A DNA stretch of 64,000 nucleotides from Deinococcus terrestris (GTDB lineage: Bacteria > Deinococcota > Deinococci > Deinococcales > Deinococcaceae), in contig NZ_WBSL01000004.1 in NCBI RefSeq assembly GCF_009377345.1, positions 62,001 through 126,000 on the forward strand, given 5' to 3'. The position numbers and the translations under genes were made by a program. The notes under the pieces were generated by a model. The model was not told where the DNA came from, did not search any database, and worked only from the letters and a program-made list of their open reading frames with translations. Positions 1-11,544 of this stretch are shown in pieces (position 1 is the stretch's first letter; each line of letters opens with the position of its first letter).

Positions 1-67
1 TTTTCTTCTTCGTGCCCGCGCCCCGGCTCACGGTCCCCGGCCCGCGCCGCCCTCTAGACTGCCCCGC

Positions 68-1254
<1,187 letters not shown>

Positions 1255-1258
<4 letters not shown>

Positions 1259-1644
1259 CCGAATACCGCGTTCGGGCGGCGGTGGACTTCGCTGCTCTTG
1301 GAGGGCTCCGCGAGGCAGCCTGGGGTGGGCGGGACGACGGCAGCGGGTGGCCGGGCATCCTCGCCCGCAGCCTGACCTGGGTGACCGCGCACGACCGCGA
1401 ACGCCTCGTCGGCTTCGTCAACGTGGCCTGGGACGGCGGCTCACACGCCTTCCTGCTGGACACGACCGTTCACCCGGACGTTCAGCGGCGGGGCATCGGG
1501 AGCGGGCTGGTGTGGGAAGCGGTGCAGGCGGCCTGTGTGGAGGGTGCCCACTGGTTGCACGTGGACTTCGAGCCTCACCTGGCAGAGTTCTACGCGGCCT
1601 GCGGCTTCCGGCCCACGGCGGCGGGGCTCCTGCGGCTGGCCTGA
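1255..1644 (+). CDS. GNAT family N-acetyltransferase
   Basis: Small (129-residue) GCN5-related acetyltransferase of unknown substrate. The acetyl-CoA pyrophosphate loop is visible as VQRRGIGSG around residues 75-83, followed by the usual C-terminal segment with FYAACGF. The TTG start overlaps the stop of kbl (TTGA), so the two are probably translationally coupled. This start gives a complete N-terminal beta strand; no ATG alternative exists nearby. Confidence 0.82.
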
Positions 1645-1675
1645 AGTCCCGCCCCACTCCCCCTATCATCCCCCC

Positions 1676-2398
1676 ATGACGAGTTCCCGCCCGCCCGTGG
1701 GTGACAAGCAGGACCGGGGGCGCGAGGTGCAGGCGATGTTCGCCTCCATCGCGCCCCGCTACGACCTTCTCAACCGCGTGCTGAGCCTCGGCGTGGACCG
1801 CGCGTGGCGGCGGGAGGCGGCGCGGGAGGCGCTGGCCCTCTCGCCCCGGCGCATCCTCGACGTGGCGACCGGAACCGGCGACTTCGCGCTGGAGCTCAAG
1901 GCCCGTGCCCCGCACGCCGAGGTCGTGGGCAGCGACTTCGTGCCCGAGATGCTGGACATCGCCCGCGAGAAGGCCAGGGGTCGGCATCTGGAAGTGCGGC
2001 TGGAGGAGGGCGACGCGCTGAACCTGCCCTATCCCGACGGGTCCTTCGACGCCGTGACCTGCGCGTTCGGCTTTCGCAACTTCGCCGACTACGCGCGGGG
2101 CCTCTCCGAGATGTGGCGGGTTCTCGCGCCGGGCGGACGGCTGGTGATCCTGGAGTTTCCGCCGCCCCGCCCCGGCCTCTTCGGGGCGCTGTTCCGCTTC
2201 TACTTCCGGCAGATTCTCCCGCGCGTGGGGGCGCTCATCAGCGGCAACGCGGGCGCCTACACCTACCTCCCCGAGAGCGTGCTCGCCTTTCCCGACCCGG
2301 AGCGCCTCGCGGGGCTGATGCACGCGACGGGCTTCCGCACCCGCTTTCGCCTGCTGACCTTCGGCATCGCGGCGATTCATGTGGGGGACAAGGGGTAA
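1676..2398 (+). CDS. ubiE/menG: Demethylmenaquinone methyltransferase
   Basis: SAM-dependent C-methyltransferase that makes menaquinone from demethylmenaquinone, acting at the membrane face. The 240-residue protein has the UbiE signatures: an N-terminal YDLLNRVLSLG..WRR segment, the SAM motif I DVATGTGDFAL, AFGFRNFAD, and the GGRLVILEF post-motif. The open frame extends upstream to 1535, but that part overlaps the GNAT gene; the ATG at 1676 is preceded by TATCAT at 1664-1669 (6 nt gap), as in a leaderless message. Deinococci use menaquinone, so the menG role fits. Confidence 0.92.
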   Translation: MTSSRPPVGDKQDRGREVQAMFASIAPRYDLLNRVLSLGVDRAWRREAAREALALSPRRILDVATGTGDFALELKARAPHAEVVGSDFVPEMLDIAREKARGRHLEVRLEEGDALNLPYPDGSFDAVTCAFGFRNFADYARGLSEMWRVLAPGGRLVILEFPPPRPGLFGALFRFYFRQILPRVGALISGNAGAYTYLPESVLAFPDPERLAGLMHATGFRTRFRLLTFGIAAIHVGDKG

Positions 2399-2412
2399 GG
2401 GACCGCTGGCCC

Positions 2413-2458
2413 GTGGCGTGTGGCGCGGGGAACGGCCCCTCTGTATGCCACACGCCAC
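2413..2458. repeat. Short inverted repeat after ubiE
   Basis: GTGGCGTGTGG at 2413-2423 is the exact reverse complement of CCACACGCCAC at 2448-2458, with a 24-nt loop. It lies between the 3' end of ubiE and the rpmF terminator, so it may end ubiE transcription on the plus strand, though no T-run follows. Confidence 0.45.
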
Positions 2459-2471
2459 ACGCAGCAGGCCA

Positions 2472-2499
2472 CAAAAAAAGGCCCCCGCGTGGGGAGCCT
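2472..2499 (-). terminator. Rho-independent terminator of rpmF
   Basis: Read on the minus strand, a GC-rich hairpin (2479-2499, one internal mismatch) is followed by a run of seven T (2479-2473). It starts 17 nt after the rpmF stop codon. Confidence 0.8.
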
Positions 2500-2516
2500 C
2501 CTTGACTTGCTGATCC

Positions 2517-2699
2517 TCAGACGGCCAAGACCTGACGGCCGTTGTACGCGCCGCAGCTCGGGCAGATGTGGTGCTGGAGCTTCTTGGCGTGGCACTGGGG
2601 GCACTCGACGAGGTTGGGGGCGACGAGCGCGTGGTGGCTGCGGCGCATGTCGCGCTTGCTCTTGCTGGTCTTCTTCTTAGGGACGGGATGCTTCGCCAT
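2517..2699 (-). CDS. rpmF: 50S ribosomal protein L32
   Basis: 60-residue L32 of the large ribosomal subunit. The start [20 protein letters not shown] is typical, and CPQC...CPSC forms the zinc ribbon of the Cys-containing (C+) form. A good Shine-Dalgarno (GAGGAG) precedes the ATG. Unlike most genes here it has a long leader: a TATACT -10 box lies on the minus strand at 2820-2815, about 115 nt upstream. A hairpin terminator follows, so it is probably monocistronic. Confidence 0.97.
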   Translation of the reverse strand: MAKHPVPKKKTSKSKRDMRRSHHALVAPNLVECPQCHAKKLQHHICPSCGAYNGRQVLAV

Positions 2700-2814
2700 G
2701 ATGTTTCTCCTCGCTCTCGCCGCTCGGCGCTGGGGGGACTGGGGGACGCGCCGGGGCCATCTTCTCGGCCGGGCCAGGCCGGGGGCGCGGGCCGGACGCG
2801 AGACAACAGCCGGG

Positions 2815-2820
2815 AGTATA
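2815..2820 (-). promoter_or_regulatory. Candidate -10 box for rpmF
   Basis: TATACT on the minus strand, about 115 nt upstream of the rpmF ATG. The -35 region is weak, so this rests on the -10 match alone. Confidence 0.4.
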
Positions 2821-2868
2821 GCACGCGCTCTGACAGATGGGAGAGGGCCGCGTTAGCATGGCGGCAAG

Positions 2869-3519
<651 letters not shown>

Positions 3520-3526
3520 GGGGCGG

Positions 3527-3607
3527 CCAGCTTCCAGCCGCCAGCAACCAGCTCACGGGGCCAGGGCCGAAGCGCCGGGAGACTGGCGACTGGCCGCTGG
3601 AAGCTGG
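3527..3607. repeat. 18-bp inverted repeat in a 45-nt-loop element
   Basis: The arm at 3527-3544 (CCAGCTTCCAGCCGCCAG) matches the reverse complement of 3590-3607 at 17 of 18 positions. It lies between two same-strand genes and has no T-run. It resembles the small intergenic palindromic repeats known in Deinococcus genomes. Confidence 0.6.
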
Positions 3608-3643
3608 CGACTCGGCTTCCCCATGCCCTACACTGCCCCTACC

Positions 3644-4846
3644 ATGTCTACACAAGCCGACCGGCCCGCCGGATTCCGCACCCGTGCCGTCCACGCGGGA
3701 CACGGCCTCGACCCCGTGACGGGCGCCCACGCGGTGCCCATCTACGCGACCTCGACCTTCGGCTACGGCACCGCCGAGCGCGGGGGGCGGCTTTTCGCGG
3801 GCGAGGAAAGCGGCTACTTCTATTCCCGCCTCTCCAACCCCACGGTGACTGCCTTCGAGGAAAAGGTCGCCAGCCTGGAAGGGGCGGAGGCCGCCGTCGC
3901 CTTTGGCAGCGGCATGGGCGCAGCGAGTGCCATCGCACTAACGCTGCTGCGGACCGGGGACGAAGTGGCCTTCGTCGGTCCCCTCTACGGTGGCACCGAG
4001 GGGCTGCTGCGCGACATCCTCGGCAATTTCGGGGTGACCGTTCACGAGGCGGCGGACGTGGAGGCGCTGCGCGAAGTGGTGACGGAGCGCACCCGGCTGG
4101 TCTGGCTGGAGACGCCCACCAACCCCACGGTGGGGATCGTGGACCTCGCGGCGGCCTCGGCGGTCGCGCACGCGGCGGGGGCGCTCGTCGTGGTGGACAA
4201 CACCTTCGCCACCCCGTACCTGACGCGTCCGCTGGAGCACGGCGCCGACCTCGTGATGCACTCGGCCACCAAGTACCTCGGCGGGCACGGGGACGTGGTG
4301 GCGGGCGTGGTCGTGGGGTCGGCGGACCTCGTGACCGAGCTGCGGCTGCACGGGCTGCGGCACGTCGGTTCAGTGCTCGGCCCCTTTGAGGCGTACCTGC
4401 TGCTGCGCGGCCTCAAGACCCTGCCGCTGCGAATGGAAGCCCACTGCCAGGGCGCGATGGCACTCGCGCGGGCATTGGAGGGTCACCCGGCCTTGAAGGC
4501 CCTGCATTACCCCGGCCTCCCCTCCCACCCCGGTCACGCGGTCGCGGCGCGGCAGATGCGCTCGTTCGGGGGCCTGCTCAGCCTGGACCTCGGCACCCAG
4601 GAGGCCGCCTTCACTTTCCTGAATAATCTGCGCCTCTTCACCCAGGCCGTCAGCCTCGGGGACGTGGAGAGCCTGTCGTGCCACCCCGCGAGCACCACCC
4701 ACCAACTGCTGGGCGAGGAAACGCTGATGCGCCAGGGCGTCACGCCGGGGCTGGTGCGCCTCTCGGTGGGCATCGAGGACGAGGCCGACCTGATCGCGGA
4801 TGTGCTGGGCGCCCTGGAGCGGGTGCCGGTGGGCGCGGGAGACTGA
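3644..4846 (+). CDS. Cys/Met-metabolism PLP enzyme (cystathionine gamma-synthase/sulfhydrylase type)
   Basis: 400-residue fold-type I PLP enzyme of trans-sulfuration, complete from the N-terminal Arg/Tyr region (YFYSRLSNPT) to the C-terminal SVGIED segment. VVVDNTFATP near residue 185 and MHSATKYLGGHGDV near 208-221 carry the cofactor Asp and the Schiff-base Lys. Family members include cystathionine gamma-synthase/lyase, O-acetylhomoserine sulfhydrylase and methionine gamma-lyase; the substrate cannot be fixed here. The ATG at 3644 is chosen over the in-frame ATG at 3623: TACACT at 3629-3634 lies 9 nt before it. No SAM or T-box element is visible upstream. Confidence 0.85.
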   Translation: MSTQADRPAGFRTRAVHAGHGLDPVTGAHAVPIYATSTFGYGTAERGGRLFAGEESGYFYSRLSNPTVTAFEEKVASLEGAEAAVAFGSGMGAASAIALTLLRTGDEVAFVGPLYGGTEGLLRDILGNFGVTVHEAADVEALREVVTERTRLVWLETPTNPTVGIVDLAAASAVAHAAGALVVVDNTFATPYLTRPLEHGADLVMHSATKYLGGHGDVVAGVVVGSADLVTELRLHGLRHVGSVLGPFEAYLLLRGLKTLPLRMEAHCQGAMALARALEGHPALKALHYPGLPSHPGHAVAARQMRSFGGLLSLDLGTQEAAFTFLNNLRLFTQAVSLGDVESLSCHPASTTHQLLGEETLMRQGVTPGLVRLSVGIEDEADLIADVLGALERVPVGAGD

Positions 4847-4914
4847 AGGCCGGGAGGAGCATTCGGCAGCATCGCCTACCGTCCCGGCGGCGTGGGGCAG
4901 GGTAGAACCCGGCC

Positions 4915-6264
4915 ATGATTCAGCCCGAGCGGGTGGAGTGGTTGCGGCCGGGAGAGCCGGGGCGGGGCGGCTTCGTGCTGCTGTGGGTGCAGTCCAGCGT
5001 GCGGACGGTGGGCAACCACGCCCTCGAATACGCAGTGGGGGAGGCCCGGCGCCTCGGCGTGCCCCTCGCCGCCGTCTTCGCCCTGAACCCCGCCTACCCC
5101 GAGGCGAACGCCCGGCACTTCCAGTACCTGCTGGAGGGGCTGCGCGACCTGAGGGCCGGGCTGTCGACGCGGGGGATTCCCCTCTCCGTCCGCCTAGGGG
5201 ACCCGCCGGAGGAGGTCGCTAAGGCCGCGCGGGGGGCCAGTCTCGTCGTGACCGACCGGGGGTACCTGCGCCCTGGCCGCCAGTGGCGGGCGAGCCTCGC
5301 GGAGCGGCTGGAGGTCCCCTTCGTGCAGGTCGAGTCCGACGCGGTGGTGCCCGTCCGCCTCGTCTCGAACCGGCAGGAGGTGGGGGCGCGGACCCTGCGG
5401 CCCAAGCTGCACCGCGTGCTGGAGCGCTTTCTGGTGCCGGTGGAGGTGCAGGAGGGTGGGGTGGGCCACCCCGACTGGGACCCCGGCCTGGACGTGTCTG
5501 ACCCCGCGCTGACCGTGCGGGCGCTGGGCGTGGACAACAGCGTGCCCCCCGGCGAGGAGGAGGGCGGCGAGGCGAAGGCCCTCGCGCGGCTGGAGCACTT
5601 CGTCACCCGGTTGCTGCCGGGCTACGACTCCGGGCGGCGTGACCCCAACGTGGACGGGGGCAGCCGCCTGAGCGCCTACCTGCACTACGGGCACCTCTCG
5701 CCCCTGACGGCGGCTCTTGCCGCGCGGGAACATTCGGACGGCGGTCCCGGCCTCGACACCTTTCTGGAGGAGATGATCGTGCGGCGCGAACTCAGCTTCA
5801 ACTTCTGCGAGTTCAACCCCGACTACGACCGCTACGAGGGCCTGCCGAAGTGGGCACGTGAGAACCTGGAGGCCCACGCCGCAGACCCCCGCCCGCACCT
5901 CTACACCCGCGAGGAGTTGGACGCGGCGCAGACCCATGACCCCTACTGGAACGCCGCGCATACCGAGATGGTCCGCACCGGCCGAATGCACAACGCCATG
6001 CGGATGTACTGGGGCAAAAAGATTCTGGAGTGGAGCGCGACCCCGCAGGCGGCCTACGCCACGACCCTCTGGCTGAACAACCGCTACCAGCTCGACGGCC
6101 GCGACGCGAACTCCTACGCCAGCGTGGGCTGGATTTTCGGCCTGCACGACCGCCCCTGGGCACGCCGCCCGATCTTCGGCACAGTGCGCTACCTAGCCGC
6201 GAGTGGCCTGAACCGCAAGTTCGACGCCGACGCCTACGCCCGGCGCTGGACGGGTTTGTCCTGA
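4915..6264 (+). CDS. phrB: Class II CPD photolyase (deoxyribodipyrimidine photo-lyase)
   Basis: 449-residue, light-driven repair enzyme for cyclobutane pyrimidine dimers, carrying FAD. It is class II by motif: WVQSSVRTVGNHALEYA near the start, RRELSFNFCEFNP near 300, HNAMRMYWGKKILEW near 361 and NNRYQLDGRD near 385, all typical of class II rather than class I enzymes. The protein is full length and uninterrupted. It sits with no repair neighbours; the short gaps on both sides suggest an independent unit. To my knowledge D. radiodurans lacks photolyase, so this gene is a strain or lineage marker. Confidence 0.93.
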   Translation: MIQPERVEWLRPGEPGRGGFVLLWVQSSVRTVGNHALEYAVGEARRLGVPLAAVFALNPAYPEANARHFQYLLEGLRDLRAGLSTRGIPLSVRLGDPPEEVAKAARGASLVVTDRGYLRPGRQWRASLAERLEVPFVQVESDAVVPVRLVSNRQEVGARTLRPKLHRVLERFLVPVEVQEGGVGHPDWDPGLDVSDPALTVRALGVDNSVPPGEEEGGEAKALARLEHFVTRLLPGYDSGRRDPNVDGGSRLSAYLHYGHLSPLTAALAAREHSDGGPGLDTFLEEMIVRRELSFNFCEFNPDYDRYEGLPKWARENLEAHAADPRPHLYTREELDAAQTHDPYWNAAHTEMVRTGRMHNAMRMYWGKKILEWSATPQAAYATTLWLNNRYQLDGRDANSYASVGWIFGLHDRPWARRPIFGTVRYLAASGLNRKFDADAYARRWTGLS

Positions 6265-6285
6265 AGTGCTGTCATCCTTGACCTT

Positions 6286-6564
6286 GTGAGCCAGACTCCC
6301 AAGGGTTGGAATCCAGCCTTCGCCGCCCTGATCGATTTCCTTGTGCTGTGCTTCGCTGTCAGCCTGTTCTACTTCACGCCACGGAATTCGTGTGGGCAGA
6401 TACTGGGCGGCATAAAGGAGAGGGCGCTCTTCACCTTCTCCCTGAGCGTCATGTCGTTCGTCGTCGCCTACTTCTCCACTCAGTTCACCTTCTGGGCCGC
6501 GTTGGGGGTTTCCCTGCTACTGGCGGCGGCTTTCCTCATCTTCACGGCCCCGTTTTTCTGCTGA
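6286..6564 (+). CDS. Small hypothetical membrane protein
   Basis: 92-residue product with three hydrophobic stretches (about residues 12-30, 48-66 and 68-90) and short polar ends; no known family recognised. The GTG start lies 21 nt after phrB. Codon use is less GC-biased than in neighbours (many TTC/CTG but also ATT, TTT). Could be a lineage-specific membrane protein. Confidence 0.55.
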   Translation: MSQTPKGWNPAFAALIDFLVLCFAVSLFYFTPRNSCGQILGGIKERALFTFSLSVMSFVVAYFSTQFTFWAALGVSLLLAAAFLIFTAPFFC

Positions 6565-6611
6565 TCCTGGCAACGCGCGGTCGTCGGTGGACGGTGGAAC
6601 CTCGAAGTTGC

Positions 6612-6651
6612 CCTCCCAGTGAGTGAGGTGTGTAAAGCACTCACCGGGAGG
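6612..6651. repeat. Long hairpin upstream of the glmS leader
   Basis: 6612-6625 (CCTCCCAGTGAGTG) pairs with 6638-6651 with a single A-C mismatch around a 12-nt loop. It lies between the small membrane protein gene and the glmS ribozyme. It may terminate upstream transcription or insulate the ribozyme; there is no T-run. Confidence 0.6.
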
Positions 6652-6720
6652 GGAGGTGCTATGCTCGGCCCGAACCGCGGGTGTCCGGTTCCCCTGACTG
6701 AGGGCAAACAGCGACAGGGC

Positions 6721-6880
6721 AGCGCAAGGTCTGCTCCCTCCCTGGGGGCAGAAGACGAGGTGGAGGTCAGCGAGTTTCTGCGGATGCCTCCAGGCCCCAG
6801 CACGGGCCTACCCGACCGCTTACGCGGTGAAGCGCGGCGATAAGCTTCTGCGGCGACGCAGGGATAAGGCCGCGCGGTGC
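6721..6880 (+). ncRNA. glmS ribozyme: glmS self-cleaving ribozyme (glucosamine-6-phosphate riboswitch)
   Basis: The leader of glmS matches the catalytic core of the glmS ribozyme. The cleavage context A|GCGC is at 6721/6722. It is followed by a helix (CTGC at 6731 with GCAG at 6747), the conserved GACGAGG, then a GGAGG...TGCGGATGCCTCC helix (6760-6791), a P3 hairpin (GGCCC/GGGCC at 6793-6808), CCGC..GCGG, and a P4 stem GCGCGGC/GCCGCGC (6832-6838/6869-6875) capping GCTTCTGCGGCGACGCAG. Known members self-cleave when glucosamine-6-phosphate binds, destabilising the mRNA. The element ends about 65 nt before the glmS ATG. Confidence 0.93.
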
Positions 6881-6944
6881 ATTCAAATCCAACCCAGACA
6901 CTGCCCGCCCTGGCCCGAGTGCCGGGCGCGGGAGAGGAGTTCCC

Positions 6945-8765
<1,821 letters not shown>

Positions 8766-8811
8766 CTCCAGCGCGACAGGCAGATCGCCCTGCGGTCCGC
8801 GACATCCGGTC

Positions 8812-8866
8812 AGGGGTCGACTTCCCGGTGGTGTTCATCACAGCGCCACCACGGGAGCCGACCCCT
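8812..8866. terminator. Hairpin between convergent glmS and cupredoxin genes
   Basis: An inverted repeat of about 20 bp with one bulge and one mismatch (arms 8812-8833 and 8846-8866) sits between two convergent genes. It has no T-run, but its position suggests it stops transcription from both sides. Confidence 0.5.
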
Positions 8867-8898
8867 CACGCCCAGGACCGAAGGGGCCATCCGGCGCT

Positions 8899-9396
8899 CT
8901 AGCGGTAGGTGGGCGCTTTCACGCTGTTGGAGACGGTCATCTTCACGTACATGCCGTTCTGGGCATGCCGCCCGACGCGGCACAGGATCAGGTAGGTGCC
9001 CGGCCGGTTCGCCACGAAGCGGGTCGCCGCCGCCGCCCCGCCGGGCGCGATCACGCTGGTCGCCGCGTTCGGGAAGGCGAGGCGTACCTTGCTGAAGTCG
9101 GTGGGCACCGCCGTCCCCGCGACCACGGCGAAGTCGTGCGGCATCTTCCCGGCGTTGCTGAGGCTGACCTCCACGGTCCAGCCCAGTGGCACGGTGAGCG
9201 TCTTCTCGCCTTTGGCGTCGCCGTTGTAGTTCAGGCCGCCATTGTGGCCCGCGTGCCCCGCGACAAACGCCACCTGCACCGTCTTGCTCGCCGACCGCGA
9301 GGTCACGGTGGGCGGGGCAGAAGTGGTGCCCGACGACTGCGCGAGGGCGGGAGCGAGGGCCGTCAGGAGCACGGCGGACAGTGCGAGTCGGTTCAT
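8899..9396 (-). CDS. Sulfocyanin-like secreted cupredoxin
   Basis: 165-residue exported blue-copper protein. Residues 1-19 are a signal peptide (MNRLALSAVLLTALAPALA). The cupredoxin fold has the copper ligands in order: His in PHDF, then Cys, His and Met in CRVGRHAQNGM near the C-terminus. The G-W-V-E-V and N-A-G-K-M-P-H spacing resembles sulfocyanin. It may carry electrons to a terminal oxidase, such as the ba3 oxidase at the right end of the window (inference). An upstream in-frame GTG/ATG would place codons before the signal peptide, so the ATG at 9396 is preferred. Confidence 0.75.
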   Translation of the reverse strand: MNRLALSAVLLTALAPALAQSSGTTSAPPTVTSRSASKTVQVAFVAGHAGHNGGLNYNGDAKGEKTLTVPLGWTVEVSLSNAGKMPHDFAVVAGTAVPTDFSKVRLAFPNAATSVIAPGGAAAATRFVANRPGTYLILCRVGRHAQNGMYVKMTVSNSVKAPTYR

Positions 9397-9561
9397 GGTC
9401 TTCCCCCTGGCCGCCTGGCAGCGCCAGTGTCCCGCGCCGGACCCACCGCACGGCGGGCACGAGGTGAAGGAAGCTGAGGGCAGGCGGCTCGGGTTCACCG
9501 TACAGGGGCCGCCGCCGGGCGGGAATGCCCGGATGGGACGGCGGCATGTCTGTTTTGCCGG

Positions 9562-10128
9562 TCAGCGGCTGAGGTCGTAGCCCGGCTCGCCCTCCTTTTT
9601 AACTGGGCGAGGATTGTCCCCAGTCAGAGCCGCAGCGTGATCGTATAGGTTCCACCCACGCTTCAGGCGTAGGGCGGGAAGCACTTCTCCGTCCCACTCG
9701 GGGAAGTACTCCCGGAGACGGGAGGACGCTGAGATAGTGACACGCTTGGATTCCATATCTGCCGGGCTGAAGATCAGCCACTGGCGGTTGCGGGCCGCCT
9801 GACCCACCTCGTCGGGGTCGAAGCGGGCATCACCGTCGCGGTCCACGAAGGCCACGACCTGATAGACGCCCAGCACGTCGGGCACCGGGGGCAAGTCCAT
9901 TCCAAACGTCCAGGTGCCGTCCGACTGCCGCACCGCCGTCTGCTCGTAGCGGCTTTCATTCTTGAAAGCGTCGGGCAGCCCTATCCCGACGAGTGCGAGA
10001 CGGGGCTTTTCCGCCCAAGTCTCCGACACAGTGCCGCTGAGGTCATGTGCCTCTGGAGGCCGCGCCTCCCGCGACCCGCAGGCAGCGAGCAGGAGGGCGA
10101 CGGGCAGCAAGAGGGAGAGGCGGCGCAT
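9562..10128 (-). CDS. Hypothetical lipoprotein
   Basis: 188-residue protein with a lipoprotein signal (MRRLSLLLPVALLLAACGS, Cys in LAAC). The body has a beta-rich region with VVAFVDRDGDARFDPDE (residues about 90-106), an EF-hand-like acidic loop also found in proteins that describe small incremental adducts of calcium. No enzyme motif seen. A TACGCT box 6 nt upstream of the ATG fits leaderless transcription. Confidence 0.6.
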   Translation of the reverse strand: MRRLSLLLPVALLLAACGSREARPPEAHDLSGTVSETWAEKPRLALVGIGLPDAFKNESRYEQTAVRQSDGTWTFGMDLPPVPDVLGVYQVVAFVDRDGDARFDPDEVGQAARNRQWLIFSPADMESKRVTISASSRLREYFPEWDGEVLPALRLKRGWNLYDHAAALTGDNPRPVKKEGEPGYDLSR

Positions 10129-10201
10129 GGCCCCAGCGTAGGCCGCGCACCGCCCTTCTCCGTGAGAGGGCCGGGGAGCGACCTCCTCCCGGCCTCCCCC
10201 G

Positions 10202-11365
10202 TTACTTGCCCTGCTGCGCCAGCCGCAGGAAATAGGCGCTGCTCTTGTCGTTCGGGTCCAGCGCCACCGCCTGCCCGTAAGCCTGCGTCGCGCCCGCATA
10301 GTTCTTGGCCTCGTAGCGCACGCGGCCCAGCCACGCCCAAGCCTTCGCGTAGCGGGGGTTCAGGCGGGTCGCTTCCAGGAATCCGGCCTCGGCCCCGGCA
10401 CGGTCGCCCGCCGTGTACCGGGTGTAGGCGGTGCGAAAGGTCTGCACGGCCCCCAGCCCGAACTGCTCGCCCTCCTGCGCGAGCGCGAGGTTGTAACGGT
10501 CGCTCGCCGTCGCGCCGGGCAGGGCCACCGCCCCCTGGTAGGCGGCGCGGGCGGCCCCCGCATCTCCAAGCTCCAGCGCCAGCCGCCCGGCCTCCCGCCA
10601 CGCTTCCGCGAAATTGGGGGCGCTGCGGGCCGCCTCCTGAAATCCGGCGAGGGCCTGAGTCTTGCGGCCTGCCTCCAGCTCGCCGTAGGCCCGGCTGAAC
10701 GCACGGGTGGCGGCAGGGCCATAGCGCGACGCACTGGCCGCCAGCCCCCGGAAATAGGTCAGGGTGCGGTCGCCGGGCGCGAGTTGCAGCGCCCGGTCGT
10801 AGAGGGTCTGGGCCCCGGCGTAGTTGCCCGACTCCAGCGCGGTGCGGGCCGCCCACGTCGCGCAGGGGACGCTGGTGGGGTCAAGTTGCAAACATGCTGC
10901 GAAGGAAGCCGCCGCCTGACTGGGCTGGTTGCGAGTGTAGGCCGCATACCCCAGGTTGTACTGGGCGGTCGCCGCCTGCCGGGCGTCGGCGCTGCCGGGG
11001 CTGGCGGGCGCGACGCGGAAGAGGGCCTGCCAGCTCAACTCGGCCTGACGCCAGAAGCCGACCTCGGTGTAGAGCTGGGCGCGGAGGCGCAGGGCGTCCG
11101 CGTTGCCGGGGTCCAGGGTCACCGCCGCCTCCGTCGCGTCCACCGCCGAGCGCCACAGCGCCTGGTCGATGCTGGCGCTGCCCGCCGGATAGGTGCGCCG
11201 GGCCTCGTCCGCGAGGCGGCGGGCCTCGGCGGTGGCCTGGGCCGCACTCGCGAAGGCAGGCGCGGTCGCGGCGGGCTGAGCGGGTGCCGTCTGGGTCGTC
11301 GTCTGAGCAGTGGCAGGTGCGGCGAGCAGCAGGGTGCCGAGCAGCAGCAGGGAACGGGTGGACAT
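10202..11365 (-). CDS. Secreted TPR-repeat protein
   Basis: 387-residue protein with a cleavable signal peptide (MSTRSLLLLGTLLLAAPATAQ) and repeated 34-residue tetratricopeptide units, clearest at residues 120-170, 215-260 and 345-385 (YAKAWAWLGRVRYEAKNYAGA). TPR arrays bind other proteins, so a periplasmic or envelope scaffold role is likely. The ATG is preceded by AAGGAGG, one of the few strong SD sequences here. An alternative ATG 8 codons upstream lacks this spacing. Confidence 0.72.
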   Translation of the reverse strand: MSTRSLLLLGTLLLAAPATAQTTTQTAPAQPAATAPAFASAAQATAEARRLADEARRTYPAGSASIDQALWRSAVDATEAAVTLDPGNADALRLRAQLYTEVGFWRQAELSWQALFRVAPASPGSADARQAATAQYNLGYAAYTRNQPSQAAASFAACLQLDPTSVPCATWAARTALESGNYAGAQTLYDRALQLAPGDRTLTYFRGLAASASRYGPAATRAFSRAYGELEAGRKTQALAGFQEAARSAPNFAEAWREAGRLALELGDAGAARAAYQGAVALPGATASDRYNLALAQEGEQFGLGAVQTFRTAYTRYTAGDRAGAEAGFLEATRLNPRYAKAWAWLGRVRYEAKNYAGATQAYGQAVALDPNDKSSAYFLRLAQQGK

Positions 11366-11544
11366 GGGACCTCCTTGGGGGCAAAGCAAACGGAAAGGGC
11401 CGGAAACGTCCTCCCGATGCTGGGCAGCGGGTATGGCCGCTGCGTGAGAGGGGCCTCAAGGCCCGCCCCCGGCGTGGGACGCTGCCCCCGAAGGTGCCCG
11501 CGTGCCGGGGCAGGCTCACCGGCCTCTGGTAAAACGGAAGCATT

